From the NCBI GenBank assembly GCA_029858545.1, contig JAOUFA010000126.1, forward strand, positions 1 through 9,331: a DNA stretch of 9,331 nucleotides. Direction: 5' to 3'. Origin of the DNA: Betaproteobacteria bacterium (GTDB lineage Bacteria; Pseudomonadota; Gammaproteobacteria; Burkholderiales; SG8-39). The first letter of the stretch is position 1; the number at the start of each line of letters is the position of its first letter. Made by a program: the position numbers and the translations under genes. Below are positions 1 through 6,429 of the stretch, in pieces. The notes under the pieces were generated by a model. It saw only the letters and a program-made list of their open reading frames with translations. It made no database searches and was not told the origin of the DNA.

Positions 1-120
1 CTGCGAACGCGCGATGTAGTCCTGATAGGCCGGAATCGCCACCGCTGCCAAAATACCGATAATCGCAACCACGATCATCAGTTCGATCAAGGTAAAACCT
101 TTTTGCAATGCCTTCTTCAT
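1..120 (-). CDS. pilA: Type IV major-pilin-like protein, N-terminal part (runs off the left edge)
   Basis: The visible 40 residues are a complete type IV prepilin N-terminus: a short basic leader MKKALQKG, the prepilin peptidase (PilD) cleavage site between Gly8 and Phe9, Glu13 (Glu5 of the mature pilin) and an unbroken hydrophobic helix through IVVAIIGILAAVAIPAYQDY. Members of this family are cut and N-methylated in the inner membrane and assemble through this helix into the pilus fibre. The frame is open to base 1, so the globular head, disulfide loop and any glycosylated residue are outside the window. The ATG at 118-120 has an AGGAGA ribosome binding site six bases away. Full processing motifs and a PglL-type ligase next door suggest a main structural pilin, but a minor pilin cannot be excluded from the N-terminus alone. 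Confidence 0.93.
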   Translation of the reverse strand, partial: MKKALQKGFTLIELMIVVAIIGILAAVAIPAYQDYIARSQ

Positions 121-126
121 AAAAAA

Positions 127-132
127 TCTCCT
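127..132 (-). promoter_or_regulatory. Pilin ribosome binding site
   Basis: The minus strand reads AGGAGA, followed by six T residues and then the ATG. The strong Shine-Dalgarno match fixes the pilin start and suits a highly expressed structural protein. Confidence 0.8.
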
Positions 133-178
133 GTTCAAAGTGATCACCGCACATCCTTGCGGCCCGTCAATTTCTCTG

Positions 179-197
179 CAACGACCTTTCCAACGAC
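179..197. repeat. Short direct repeat in the pilin leader
   Basis: CAACGAC occurs at 179-185 and again at 191-197, twelve bases start to start, with similar pyrimidine-rich bases after each copy. It falls inside the predicted 5' untranslated region of the pilin mRNA. No function is assigned and chance is possible. Confidence 0.35.
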
Positions 198-236
198 TTT
201 GGCAACCGGATTTCAGTCGCCGGCATCGACAAGGAA

Positions 237-252
237 TGCAATAAGCATGCCT
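237..252 (-). promoter_or_regulatory. Sigma54 (RpoN) promoter of the pilin gene
   Basis: On the minus strand the sequence reads AGGCATGCTTATTGCA. This has the invariant GG (complement of 250-251) and GC (complement of 238-239) separated by exactly ten bases, plus a full TTGCA -12 box. The -24 box is GGCAT against the consensus GGCAC. Transcription would start near 226, leaving a leader of about 105 bases before the pilin ATG. Known pilA genes in Pseudomonas are RpoN-dependent and activated by PilR, so the motif fits the gene. An IHF site and a dyad lie upstream at the expected distances. No competing sigma70 promoter was obvious in the gap. Confidence 0.7.
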
Positions 253-289
253 GTTTGCGGGATAGAAGTACAGTGCCAATTGTTTGACT

Positions 290-302
290 AATCAGTCTGT
301 TA
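290..302. promoter_or_regulatory. ihf site: Putative IHF binding site upstream of the pilin promoter
   Basis: AATCAGTCTGTTA matches every defined position of the IHF consensus WATCARNNNNTTR and sits in the most AT-rich part of the gap. Its centre is about 70 bases upstream of the predicted sigma54 start. IHF commonly bends DNA at that place so that an enhancer-bound activator can touch the polymerase. A single short consensus match is weak alone; the position gives it weight. Confidence 0.5.
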
Positions 303-309
303 CGGATTT

Positions 310-325
310 TTGCAAATTCTTGCAA
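310..325. repeat. Two TTGCAA hexamers one helical turn apart
   Basis: TTGCAA, itself a palindrome, occurs at 310-315 and 320-325, ten bases start to start, so both copies face the same side of the helix. They lie between the IHF-like site and the upstream dyad and could be activator half-sites. The region is AT-rich, so coincidence is possible. Confidence 0.35.
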
Positions 326-344
326 CCCGCCTCGAACGGAGGAT

Positions 345-361
345 GTGACGCAACTGGTCAC
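345..361. promoter_or_regulatory. Dyad GTGAC-N7-GTCAC, candidate activator site
   Basis: Five-base arms GTGAC (345-349) and GTCAC (357-361) are perfect inverted repeats separated by seven bases. The centre is about 125-130 bases upstream of the predicted pilin start, the usual distance for an enhancer of a sigma54 promoter. A CTGTC at 367-371 resembles the short C/G-TGTC elements described for PilR in Pseudomonas. PilR or another bacterial enhancer-binding protein is the natural candidate, but the binding protein cannot be read from the sequence. Confidence 0.4.
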
Positions 362-411
362 TCAGACTGTCAATTTTTGGCGAAATGCCACCGCGAATTC
401 GGTTGCGATGA

Positions 412-2148
412 CTACTCTTCGCCATGCTTCCTCCGGTCATCAGATAGGAGGGCCTCGAACCTTCCCGGATAGCGTGCCGCGAGTTCCGTTATCTGCGCGC
501 GGATCGGCGGCCACTCCTGCGGGTAAACATGCTTCGCACGAACGAGTTCATCGACTGCGGCCTTCTGCTCTCCCGCCATCGCGAGCAACATCGCCTGCTT
601 GTACACGATCGGATAGTAGGGGGCAAAGCGGCTCGCGCGTCGCACAAGCGCAAGCCTCTGCGCCACGCGATCGGGTTCGACAGCGGTCGAAAAGGCGATC
701 GCAAGTTCGCCGTAGGGTCTCAGAATCGGGTCCGACAACGCGCGCGCTACCCCGCGGCTCTGCGCTGCGTGGTCCTCCAGGCCACTGCCCTTGCCGACGA
801 ATATGCGCTCGAAATCGCGGTATGCAGAGTAGTTGTAAACCAGATAGAAGCTCCCGAGAACCGACAATGCCGCGACCAGTGGACGCAAAGACGATGCCCA
901 GGCCGCCGGCGCCCGAGGTGCGCCGCCCAATCCCAACAGAATCGCCGTCACGCCCAGGAAGTACGAGTACCAGAGCGGGAATTCACTCATGCTGTGTACC
1001 GCCAGCACCCCGAGAACCGCGAGTTGCCACCATCGCTCGAGGCTGAAAATCTGGCGCCGCAGGCCCCAAAGCCATGCGAGTGTGCCGCCGACGACCAACA
1101 GGGTCCCGGCTGCGCCGGTTTCCACCATCAACTGCAACACCAGATTGTGCGCCTGGTGGTACGGATCGTGTCCTGCGACCGTAGTATGCCCGGCCTGATA
1201 TTCGAAGTGCATCGTCGGAAAGCCGCCCCAACCCCAGCCGAACACAGGCGCTCTTAGAAACGCCCACCACGATTCGGTCCAAAGCTGGATTCGTTCCGAC
1301 GGCCCCGTCGACTCGGCGAACAAGCGCTCGGTTGCGGTTATTGCGCCGCCCGCCGGAACGAGTGATGAAAGGCTGGCGATTTCCTGCACCCCGACGAATC
1401 CGATCAGCGTCATACCCAGGCAGGCCGCCAGGCCGCGTATCGCCCTGCTCCCGCGCTGCGCGAGCCACATCGCGAGAGACAGTCCCACTCCCCAAAGCAG
1501 AAACAGCCATGCGATTCGCGATCCGGAAAGGCCCAGTACGAAGAGCATTGGCAAGCAGAGAACGAGCGCTGCCCCCCATCGTAGATACTGCCTGGATCGC
1601 AGATAGGCCACGGAGAAGAGCGCCAACGTGATGTAGTTTGCGAAGTGACCGCGCTGCCCAAGGTTGCCGTACACCTCGTGGTTGCCGCTCTTGCGCGCCA
1701 CCAGCGGACCGATGAACCACGAACTTCCGTAATAGTGCTGAATCAGTGCCGCGAGCGCGCTGAGCAATCCACCGACCACGAGCGACCATGCCAGCACGCG
1801 TACGATCGCTTCCGATCCCGCTTCACGCTCCAGAACCGCCGCCAGAACGATCAGTGCACTTGCCCAGACGAGATAGGCGATTGCCGCAAGCGCCTGTCCC
1901 GCGTACGGCACCATGCCAAGCACCGCCTGCACGCCGAGTATTGCCGCCAACGCCAACGGCAGCAACGCAATCCGCGGCAACGCAAGCCCCTCCCGGGAGC
2001 GACGTCCCCAAAGCACCGTCAGCGCACCGATTCCCAGAACGAGCGCGAGCCACTCGCTGAAATAGGAAGTCAGGGGAAAACGATGGTAGGGCAGCAAGAA
2101 AGGCACTACGAACATCGCCGCCACGAACGCAATCCCCCGTCGCGGCAA
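412..2148 (-). CDS. PglL/TfpO-type pilin O-oligosaccharyltransferase (Wzy_C family)
   Basis: This is a polytopic inner-membrane glycosyltransferase of the Wzy/WaaL/PglL superfamily. Such enzymes move a lipid-linked glycan onto Ser/Thr of periplasmic proteins, typically pilin. Numbering here starts at the upstream TTG at 2202. Hydrophobic segments run from about residue 23 to 245 and 365 to 460. The GNLGQRGHFANY stretch (179-190) resembles the family's first conserved loop. A large periplasmic loop (about 270-365) holds the RIQLW and PVFGWGWGGF signatures and the HQAHN...ETG motif (His349, His352, Glu361), the proposed catalytic region. EFPLWYSYFLG (407-417) is typical of PglL rather than O-antigen ligases. 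The soluble tail (460-596) matches Wzy_C_2. The chosen TTG at 2146-2148 has AGGGAG six bases upstream, like its neighbours, giving 578 residues. The TTG at 2202 (596 residues) overlaps the preceding stop as TTGA but lacks a good ribosome site. The adjacent pilin makes pilin the likely acceptor. Confidence 0.87.
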   Translation of the reverse strand: MPRRGIAFVAAMFVVPFLLPYHRFPLTSYFSEWLALVLGIGALTVLWGRRSREGLALPRIALLPLALAAILGVQAVLGMVPYAGQALAAIAYLVWASALIVLAAVLEREAGSEAIVRVLAWSLVVGGLLSALAALIQHYYGSSWFIGPLVARKSGNHEVYGNLGQRGHFANYITLALFSVAYLRSRQYLRWGAALVLCLPMLFVLGLSGSRIAWLFLLWGVGLSLAMWLAQRGSRAIRGLAACLGMTLIGFVGVQEIASLSSLVPAGGAITATERLFAESTGPSERIQLWTESWWAFLRAPVFGWGWGGFPTMHFEYQAGHTTVAGHDPYHQAHNLVLQLMVETGAAGTLLVVGGTLAWLWGLRRQIFSLERWWQLAVLGVLAVHSMSEFPLWYSYFLGVTAILLGLGGAPRAPAAWASSLRPLVAALSVLGSFYLVYNYSAYRDFERIFVGKGSGLEDHAAQSRGVARALSDPILRPYGELAIAFSTAVEPDRVAQRLALVRRASRFAPYYPIVYKQAMLLAMAGEQKAAVDELVRAKHVYPQEWPPIRAQITELAARYPGRFEALLSDDRRKHGEE

Positions 2149-2154
2149 CCTACT

Positions 2155-2160
2155 CTCCCT
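2155..2160 (-). promoter_or_regulatory. Ribosome binding site that decides the ligase start
   Basis: The minus strand reads AGGGAG six bases before the TTG at 2146-2148. It lies inside the longer alternative frame, 38-43 bases past the stop of the HD-GYP gene. It favours the shorter ligase product, whose N-terminus (MPRRG before the first membrane helix) looks natural. Confidence 0.55.
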
Positions 2161-2198
2161 TGCGTCGCCGCCGAGCGACGCATCCTGCCCGGACAATT

Positions 2199-3860
2199 TC
2201 AAGGCGAAAACCCGGGAATCCTGGACTCGTCAACCTCGTCGATCTGCTCCGGATCCAGAAACGTCTCCGCATAGCGGCGGTAGACCTTGGCCTGCACAAA
2301 CAGCCTGAAAAGCGCCGGATCGACATGCCCGCTCTCGCTCATCCTACCCAGGATCTCAAGCGACTCGGAAAGCGTCTTGCCCTTCTTGTACGGCCGGTCC
2401 TTGGCGGTCAGCGCCTCGAAGATGTCCGCGATGCCCATTGCGCGCGCCTGGACCGACATCTGTTCGCCCGTCAAACCCTTCGGATAGCCCTTCCCGTCCA
2501 TGCGCTCGTGATGCCCGCCTGCCAATTCCGGGACGTTCTTGAGGTGCTTGGGCCAGGGAAGCGCCTCGAGCATCCTGATGGTCGAGACAATGTGGTGATT
2601 GATGATCTCACGCTCTTCCGTCGCCAGGGTACCGGCGCGTATGGTGAGGTTCTGCACCTCGTTCTCGGTCAGAAAGTTCGCCTCGTGCCCCGCCACATCG
2701 GTCCACCGGTATCGCCCGATGGCACGCACCCGCTCCATATCCGCATCACGCATGCGCTCGCCGCCCACATTGCAGGTGCGCAAGAATGCGCGATCCTCGT
2801 CCAGCTGGCGCAGTCGCAGACGATACTGCTCTTCCGCGGCAAGCATCGCCTCGCGGCCCGCCCCCCGCGCAGCGAGGCCCGCCTGCGCGCGAAGCAAGGC
2901 AATTTCGGCATCGCGCTTGAGAACTTCGAAACGCGTATCCACGAGATGGATCCGATCGAAGATGGTTTCCAGTTTCGTCGCCTTGTCGACCACATGCACC
3001 GGTGTCGTAATCTTTCCGCAATCGTGCAGCAACGCGGCGATCTTCAGCTCATAGCGGTCCTTCTCGGTCATCGAAAACCCGGGAAGCGGGTTGCTTTGAT
3101 CGGCGGCCGCCTCCGCGAGCATCATGGTCAGTGTCGGCACGCGCTGGCAGTGCCCACCCGTATACGGCGACTTCTCGTCGATCGCGGCGTTAATCAGTCC
3201 GATAAACGACTCGAACAGCCGCTCGAGCTGATCGATCAGCATGCGATTGGTGAGAGCGATCGCCGCCTGCGAGGCAAGTGATTCCGCGAGGCGTTGATCG
3301 GCCGGAGAAAACGGCACCACTTCGGCGGTAGCGCCGCGCATCGCGTTGATGAGTTGCAGCACCCCGATAATTTCGTTCTCATGATTGCGCATCGGCACCG
3401 TGAGAAATGACTTTGATCGGTACCCGGTCTTCGCGTCGAATGCCTTGGTCCCCGAAAAATCGAAGCCCTCTGCCGCGTAGGCGTCGGCGATATTGACGGT
3501 CTTGCCGGTCAGCGCGGAGTACGCCGCCACCATTCCGTGGTTGGGCTTGCCGTCCAGGTAGAGCCGAATCGGGTAGAAGGATGCCGGTGCACTGCTCGTA
3601 CCGCCGAGATAGTATTCGAGGCTGCTGGTTCGTACGATCTCGAAACGCAGCGTTCCCTCTTCGGTGACGCGGTACAGCGTCCCTCCGTCGGCATTGGTGA
3701 TGGTCTTTGCCGCGACGAGTATGTTCTCGAGCAGTCGATCCAGATCGCGTTCCGCGGATAGCGCCGCGCCAATGGCATTGAGCTGCTCGAGCCGGCGAAA
3801 TACGTCTTGCGCAGCATGCTCCGCATCCCCGTTGTCACTTTCGTATGTCGCGCGTTCCAT
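2199..3860 (-). CDS. GAF domain plus HD-GYP phosphohydrolase, probable c-di-GMP phosphodiesterase
   Basis: The 553-residue cytoplasmic protein has an N-terminal GAF sensor (about 20-210) and a C-terminal HD-GYP domain (about 215-500). HD-GYP enzymes hydrolyse cyclic di-GMP at a bi- or trinuclear metal site. Visible ligands are His237 (GGHCQRV), the HD pair His279-Asp280 with Gly282-Lys283, His422/His423, His450-His451-Glu452, the GYP signature at 458-460 in DGKGYPKGL, and Asp479. All core residues are present, so activity is expected. About 110 charged residues (roughly 302-410) are inserted between the HDxGK and second histidine motifs. The GAF carries FDAKTGYRSK (141-150) and IGVLQLIN (165-172), like cyclic-nucleotide GAFs, and resembles the GAF of the upstream ATPase. 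ATG at 3858-3860 has AGGGG five bases upstream. The gene starts 25 bases after the ATPase stop, so they are probably co-transcribed. c-di-GMP turnover is inferred from motifs. Confidence 0.92.
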   Translation of the reverse strand: MERATYESDNGDAEHAAQDVFRRLEQLNAIGAALSAERDLDRLLENILVAAKTITNADGGTLYRVTEEGTLRFEIVRTSSLEYYLGGTSSAPASFYPIRLYLDGKPNHGMVAAYSALTGKTVNIADAYAAEGFDFSGTKAFDAKTGYRSKSFLTVPMRNHENEIIGVLQLINAMRGATAEVVPFSPADQRLAESLASQAAIALTNRMLIDQLERLFESFIGLINAAIDEKSPYTGGHCQRVPTLTMMLAEAAADQSNPLPGFSMTEKDRYELKIAALLHDCGKITTPVHVVDKATKLETIFDRIHLVDTRFEVLKRDAEIALLRAQAGLAARGAGREAMLAAEEQYRLRLRQLDEDRAFLRTCNVGGERMRDADMERVRAIGRYRWTDVAGHEANFLTENEVQNLTIRAGTLATEEREIINHHIVSTIRMLEALPWPKHLKNVPELAGGHHERMDGKGYPKGLTGEQMSVQARAMGIADIFEALTAKDRPYKKGKTLSESLEILGRMSESGHVDPALFRLFVQAKVYRRYAETFLDPEQIDEVDESRIPGFSP

Positions 3861-3885
3861 CCCATCCCCTGCCCGCGAAACGAGG

Positions 3886-6258
3886 CTACTTGATGCACAC
3901 CGCGCGCACTTCCTTGATGTGCGTGACTCCCATGAGGGTCTTCTCGATGCCGTCCTGTTTCAAGGTGCGCATGCCTTCTTCCAAACAGACCGCGAGCATT
4001 TCCGCCACGCGCGCCTTCTCCGCGATCAACTTTTTCATGCGATCCGAGGCGATAAGCAATTCGTGCAGACCGACCCGCCCCTTGAATCCGCTGCCGCCAC
4101 AGGTATCGCAGCCCACCGGCCTGTAGAGCGTGAGCTGCCCCTTGTCGTTACCGTAGTTCTTCACCCAATCCCGGTAGACATTTTCGACCGCCCCCTTGGG
4201 ATCCTTCTGGAAGGCGTCGGTATTATGCAGTTCGCTGCAGTATTCGGTCAGCAGCGCCTTGATCTCGGCGGCATCCGGCGTATAGGCCTGTTTGCATTTC
4301 GAACATATGCGCTTCGCCAGACGCTGCGCAAGAATACCGAGCAACGCATCGGCGAAGTTGAAGGGGTCCATGCCCATGTCGAGCAGGCGAATGATCGACT
4401 CCGGTGCCGAGTTGGTATGCAACGTCGCAAATACGAGGTGACCCGTCAGAGAGGCCTCAATGCCGGTCCCGGTCGTTTCCTTGTCGCGCATCTCGCCGAC
4501 CATGATGATGTCCGGGTCGGCGCGCAGGAACGCCTTCATCACCGCAGCGAAGTCGAGCCCCGCTTTCTTGTTGACCTGCACCTGCCGCAAGCCCTTCTGC
4601 GTGATTTCAACCGGATCCTCAGCGGTCCAGATCTTGGTATCCGGCGTATTGAGGTGGCCGAGCACGGAGTGCAACGTAGTTGTCTTGCCCGAACCGGTCG
4701 GGCCGCAGACAAAGAACAGCCCATATGGCTTGCTGACGGTCTTCTTCAGAACCTCGGCATTGCGGGCGGTCAGTCCGAGCTTGTCCAGCGGAATCGGCTC
4801 GCCCGCGGCCAGTATCCGCATCACGATGTCCTCAACGCCGCCTTGCGTCGGAATCGTTGCGACCCGCAACTCTATGTCGAGCGGGCCAAATTTCTTGAAT
4901 TTGATCTTGCCGTCCTGGGGTTTGCGCTTCTCGGAAATGTCGAGGTCGCACATGATCTTGAGGCGCGCCACGATGGCATTGCGGTAGCTCGCGGGAATCT
5001 CGATGTAGTTCGCGAGCGTACCGTCTCGGCGAAAGCGGATCTCGGTTTTGGCCTTGCCTGGGTAGGGCTCGATGTGGATATCCGATGCACCCTGGTTGTA
5101 CGCATCGATGATCACCTTGTTGACGAGCTTCACCAGTTCGTTGTCGGCCGCCGCCGAGACATCATCGCCGGAGCTCGAGTCCGACTCGCCCTCGGTGTCG
5201 CCTTCCATCCCGGAAAGCATGTCGCCGATATCGCCCGAGTCGGCAGTGTCCTGGCCATAGAACTGCACGACCGTGTCGAGGAATTCCTTGTGCGTCGTGA
5301 CCTTGTAGACGAGGCGCGCCTTCGGAAAGACGTTCGCCGCGATGCGTGAACTCCGGATGCGCTCCGGATCGACGCACAGAATGACGAGGCCTTCCTTGCC
5401 TTCGTCGACGGGAAGCCACAAGTTCGACTCCACGTACTCGCGCTTGAGATTCTTCAGCAAGTCCATCGGCTTGACGCGGTCGGACTTGACCGGCTCGTAC
5501 GGGACGCCGAAGAACTTCGACAGTGCCTGCCCGATCGCGGGAAGCTTTACCTGGAATTCCTCGACCAGCACGGTCTCGATATCGACGGCCTTCTTGCGGG
5601 CCTGGCGCGAGGCGAGGTCGAATTCGCCGGCCGACAGGACCGCGTCGGCGATCAGAAAATCGTACTTGGTCTTGACCGCCTGGGGCTTCTGGCGTTGGCG
5701 AAACGCAATCGACAGCGTCTGCGCCAATTCGGTCATACCATCCTCGGCGAGCGTGCCGAACGGCAGGCCTGCCTTGTTGTTGATCAGCTGGACGACGCCG
5801 ATCAGTTCCGATCCCTGCTGGTCGATAATTGGAGCGACCAACATTTGTTTGGTACGGTAACCCGTGCGTTTGTCGACCTCCTGCAGAAAACGAAGGTTCG
5901 GATTAATTCCTCGCAATTCGTTTTCGTCGTAAACGTCGCGGATATTGATGGTCTTCTTCGCGAGGCCCACGTAACCCGCGATCGAATGCTCTGCGATTGG
6001 CAGCTTCAAATCCTTGAACGAATTGAGCCCGGTCTTCACCTTTGAAATGATCGATTGCTTGTCGTCGCTAACCGCGTAAACGGTCAGGCGATCGGCATTG
6101 AATAGTGCGCAGACATCGGCGCCGATCTCCAGCATGATCTCGTCGATATTGTTGGTCGCGTGGATCTTGTTGGCGACCGCCTGCAGATGCTTCTGAAACG
6201 CCAAACGGGCACCCACATCGCCCTGCGTCCCAGTCTGCTGGCCAAGCACTGCGCTCAT
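3886..6258 (-). CDS. GAF-domain PilB/GspE-type pilus or secretion assembly ATPase
   Basis: This 790-residue cytoplasmic hexameric motor powers pilus or pseudopilus extension by ATP hydrolysis. Order: GAF domain (about 20-190), a degenerate MshEN/GspE_N region (about 198-335), an acidic linker rich in Asp, Ser and Glu (336-370), then the T2SSE ATPase (about 372-790). Catalytic elements are intact: Walker A GPTGSGKT (519-526), Asp box AEDPVE (546-551), Walker B with Glu589 in DIIMVGEMRD, and His box around TGHLVFATLHTNSA (605-618). Zinc-type cysteines are Cys652/Cys655 and Cys717/Cys720, about 60 residues apart and wider than I expect for this family. A typical PilB or GspE has no GAF and usually sits by pilC/pilD or gsp genes, none of which are seen, so this is probably a specialised paralogue. 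The RLG core of c-di-GMP-binding MshEN is not conserved near 225-237. ATG at 6256-6258 has TGGAGG six bases upstream. Its GAF has TGYRTK (132-137) and NK (161-162). Confidence 0.93.
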   Translation of the reverse strand: MSAVLGQQTGTQGDVGARLAFQKHLQAVANKIHATNNIDEIMLEIGADVCALFNADRLTVYAVSDDKQSIISKVKTGLNSFKDLKLPIAEHSIAGYVGLAKKTINIRDVYDENELRGINPNLRFLQEVDKRTGYRTKQMLVAPIIDQQGSELIGVVQLINNKAGLPFGTLAEDGMTELAQTLSIAFRQRQKPQAVKTKYDFLIADAVLSAGEFDLASRQARKKAVDIETVLVEEFQVKLPAIGQALSKFFGVPYEPVKSDRVKPMDLLKNLKREYVESNLWLPVDEGKEGLVILCVDPERIRSSRIAANVFPKARLVYKVTTHKEFLDTVVQFYGQDTADSGDIGDMLSGMEGDTEGESDSSSGDDVSAAADNELVKLVNKVIIDAYNQGASDIHIEPYPGKAKTEIRFRRDGTLANYIEIPASYRNAIVARLKIMCDLDISEKRKPQDGKIKFKKFGPLDIELRVATIPTQGGVEDIVMRILAAGEPIPLDKLGLTARNAEVLKKTVSKPYGLFFVCGPTGSGKTTTLHSVLGHLNTPDTKIWTAEDPVEITQKGLRQVQVNKKAGLDFAAVMKAFLRADPDIIMVGEMRDKETTGTGIEASLTGHLVFATLHTNSAPESIIRLLDMGMDPFNFADALLGILAQRLAKRICSKCKQAYTPDAAEIKALLTEYCSELHNTDAFQKDPKGAVENVYRDWVKNYGNDKGQLTLYRPVGCDTCGGSGFKGRVGLHELLIASDRMKKLIAEKARVAEMLAVCLEEGMRTLKQDGIEKTLMGVTHIKEVRAVCIK

Positions 6259-6264
6259 CTACAA

Positions 6265-6270
6265 CCTCCA
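6265..6270 (-). promoter_or_regulatory. Ribosome binding site of the GAF-ATPase gene
   Basis: The minus strand reads TGGAGG six bases before the ATG at 6256-6258. It is close to the optimal anti-Shine-Dalgarno sequence and fixes the start. Confidence 0.75.
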
Positions 6271-6324
6271 ATTGCGAACTCAGGAATATCCCGACACTGC
6301 GGCACTCTGCGCGACCCGCAGCAG

Positions 6325-6354
6325 GGCGGGGACCGCCTCGCGGCCAGTCCCGCC
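6325..6354 (-). other. Stem-loop in the ATPase leader
   Basis: GGCGGGGAC (6325-6333) can pair with GTCCCGCC (6347-6354) with one bulged G, around a 13-base loop. It lies in the predicted leader between the promoter and the ribosome site. No T-run follows, so it is not a classic terminator; an mRNA structure affecting stability or initiation is possible. Confidence 0.3.
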
Positions 6355-6390
6355 TATGCCCGCCATCGTCATCCGACGAGAGATCGGGCT

Positions 6391-6419
6391 ATCCTAGCCT
6401 CAGGTGGCCGAAGATTCAA
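6391..6419 (-). promoter_or_regulatory. Sigma70-type promoter for the ATPase / HD-GYP / ligase unit
   Basis: On the minus strand TTGAAT (complement of 6414-6419) and TAGGAT (complement of 6391-6396) are separated by exactly 17 bases. Each hexamer matches four of six consensus positions. Transcription would start near 6384, giving a leader of about 125 bases. It lies in the only gap longer than 120 bases upstream of the closely spaced genes 3-5, so a promoter is expected here. Found by eye, no scoring. Confidence 0.5.
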
Positions 6420-6429
6420 CACTGCCCTG

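Noticed and set aside
276..290. A second sigma54-like match on the minus strand (TTGGCAC followed by TTCTA)
   Set aside because: The -24 box is excellent but the GC of the -12 box is missing. The element at 237-252 has both invariant dinucleotides at the right spacing.
376..403. Short inverted repeats after the ligase stop (TGGC-N5-GCCA and ACCG-N6-CGGT), considered as a terminator
   Set aside because: Stems are only four pairs, and on the minus strand the run that follows is of A, not T.
345..1257. Plus-strand frames of 233 and 242 codons opposite the ligase
   Set aside because: Arg/Pro/Ser-rich shadow translations in overlapping frames with no family features.
2160..3281. 373-codon plus-strand frame opposite the HD-GYP gene
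   Set aside because: Antisense to a gene with clear catalytic motifs, and rich in Arg, His and Gln as expected for a shadow frame.
3664..5349. 561-codon open frame on the plus strand opposite the ATPase
   Set aside because: It lies wholly antisense to well-supported genes and its translation shows no recognisable domain. Long antisense frames are common in GC-rich coding DNA.
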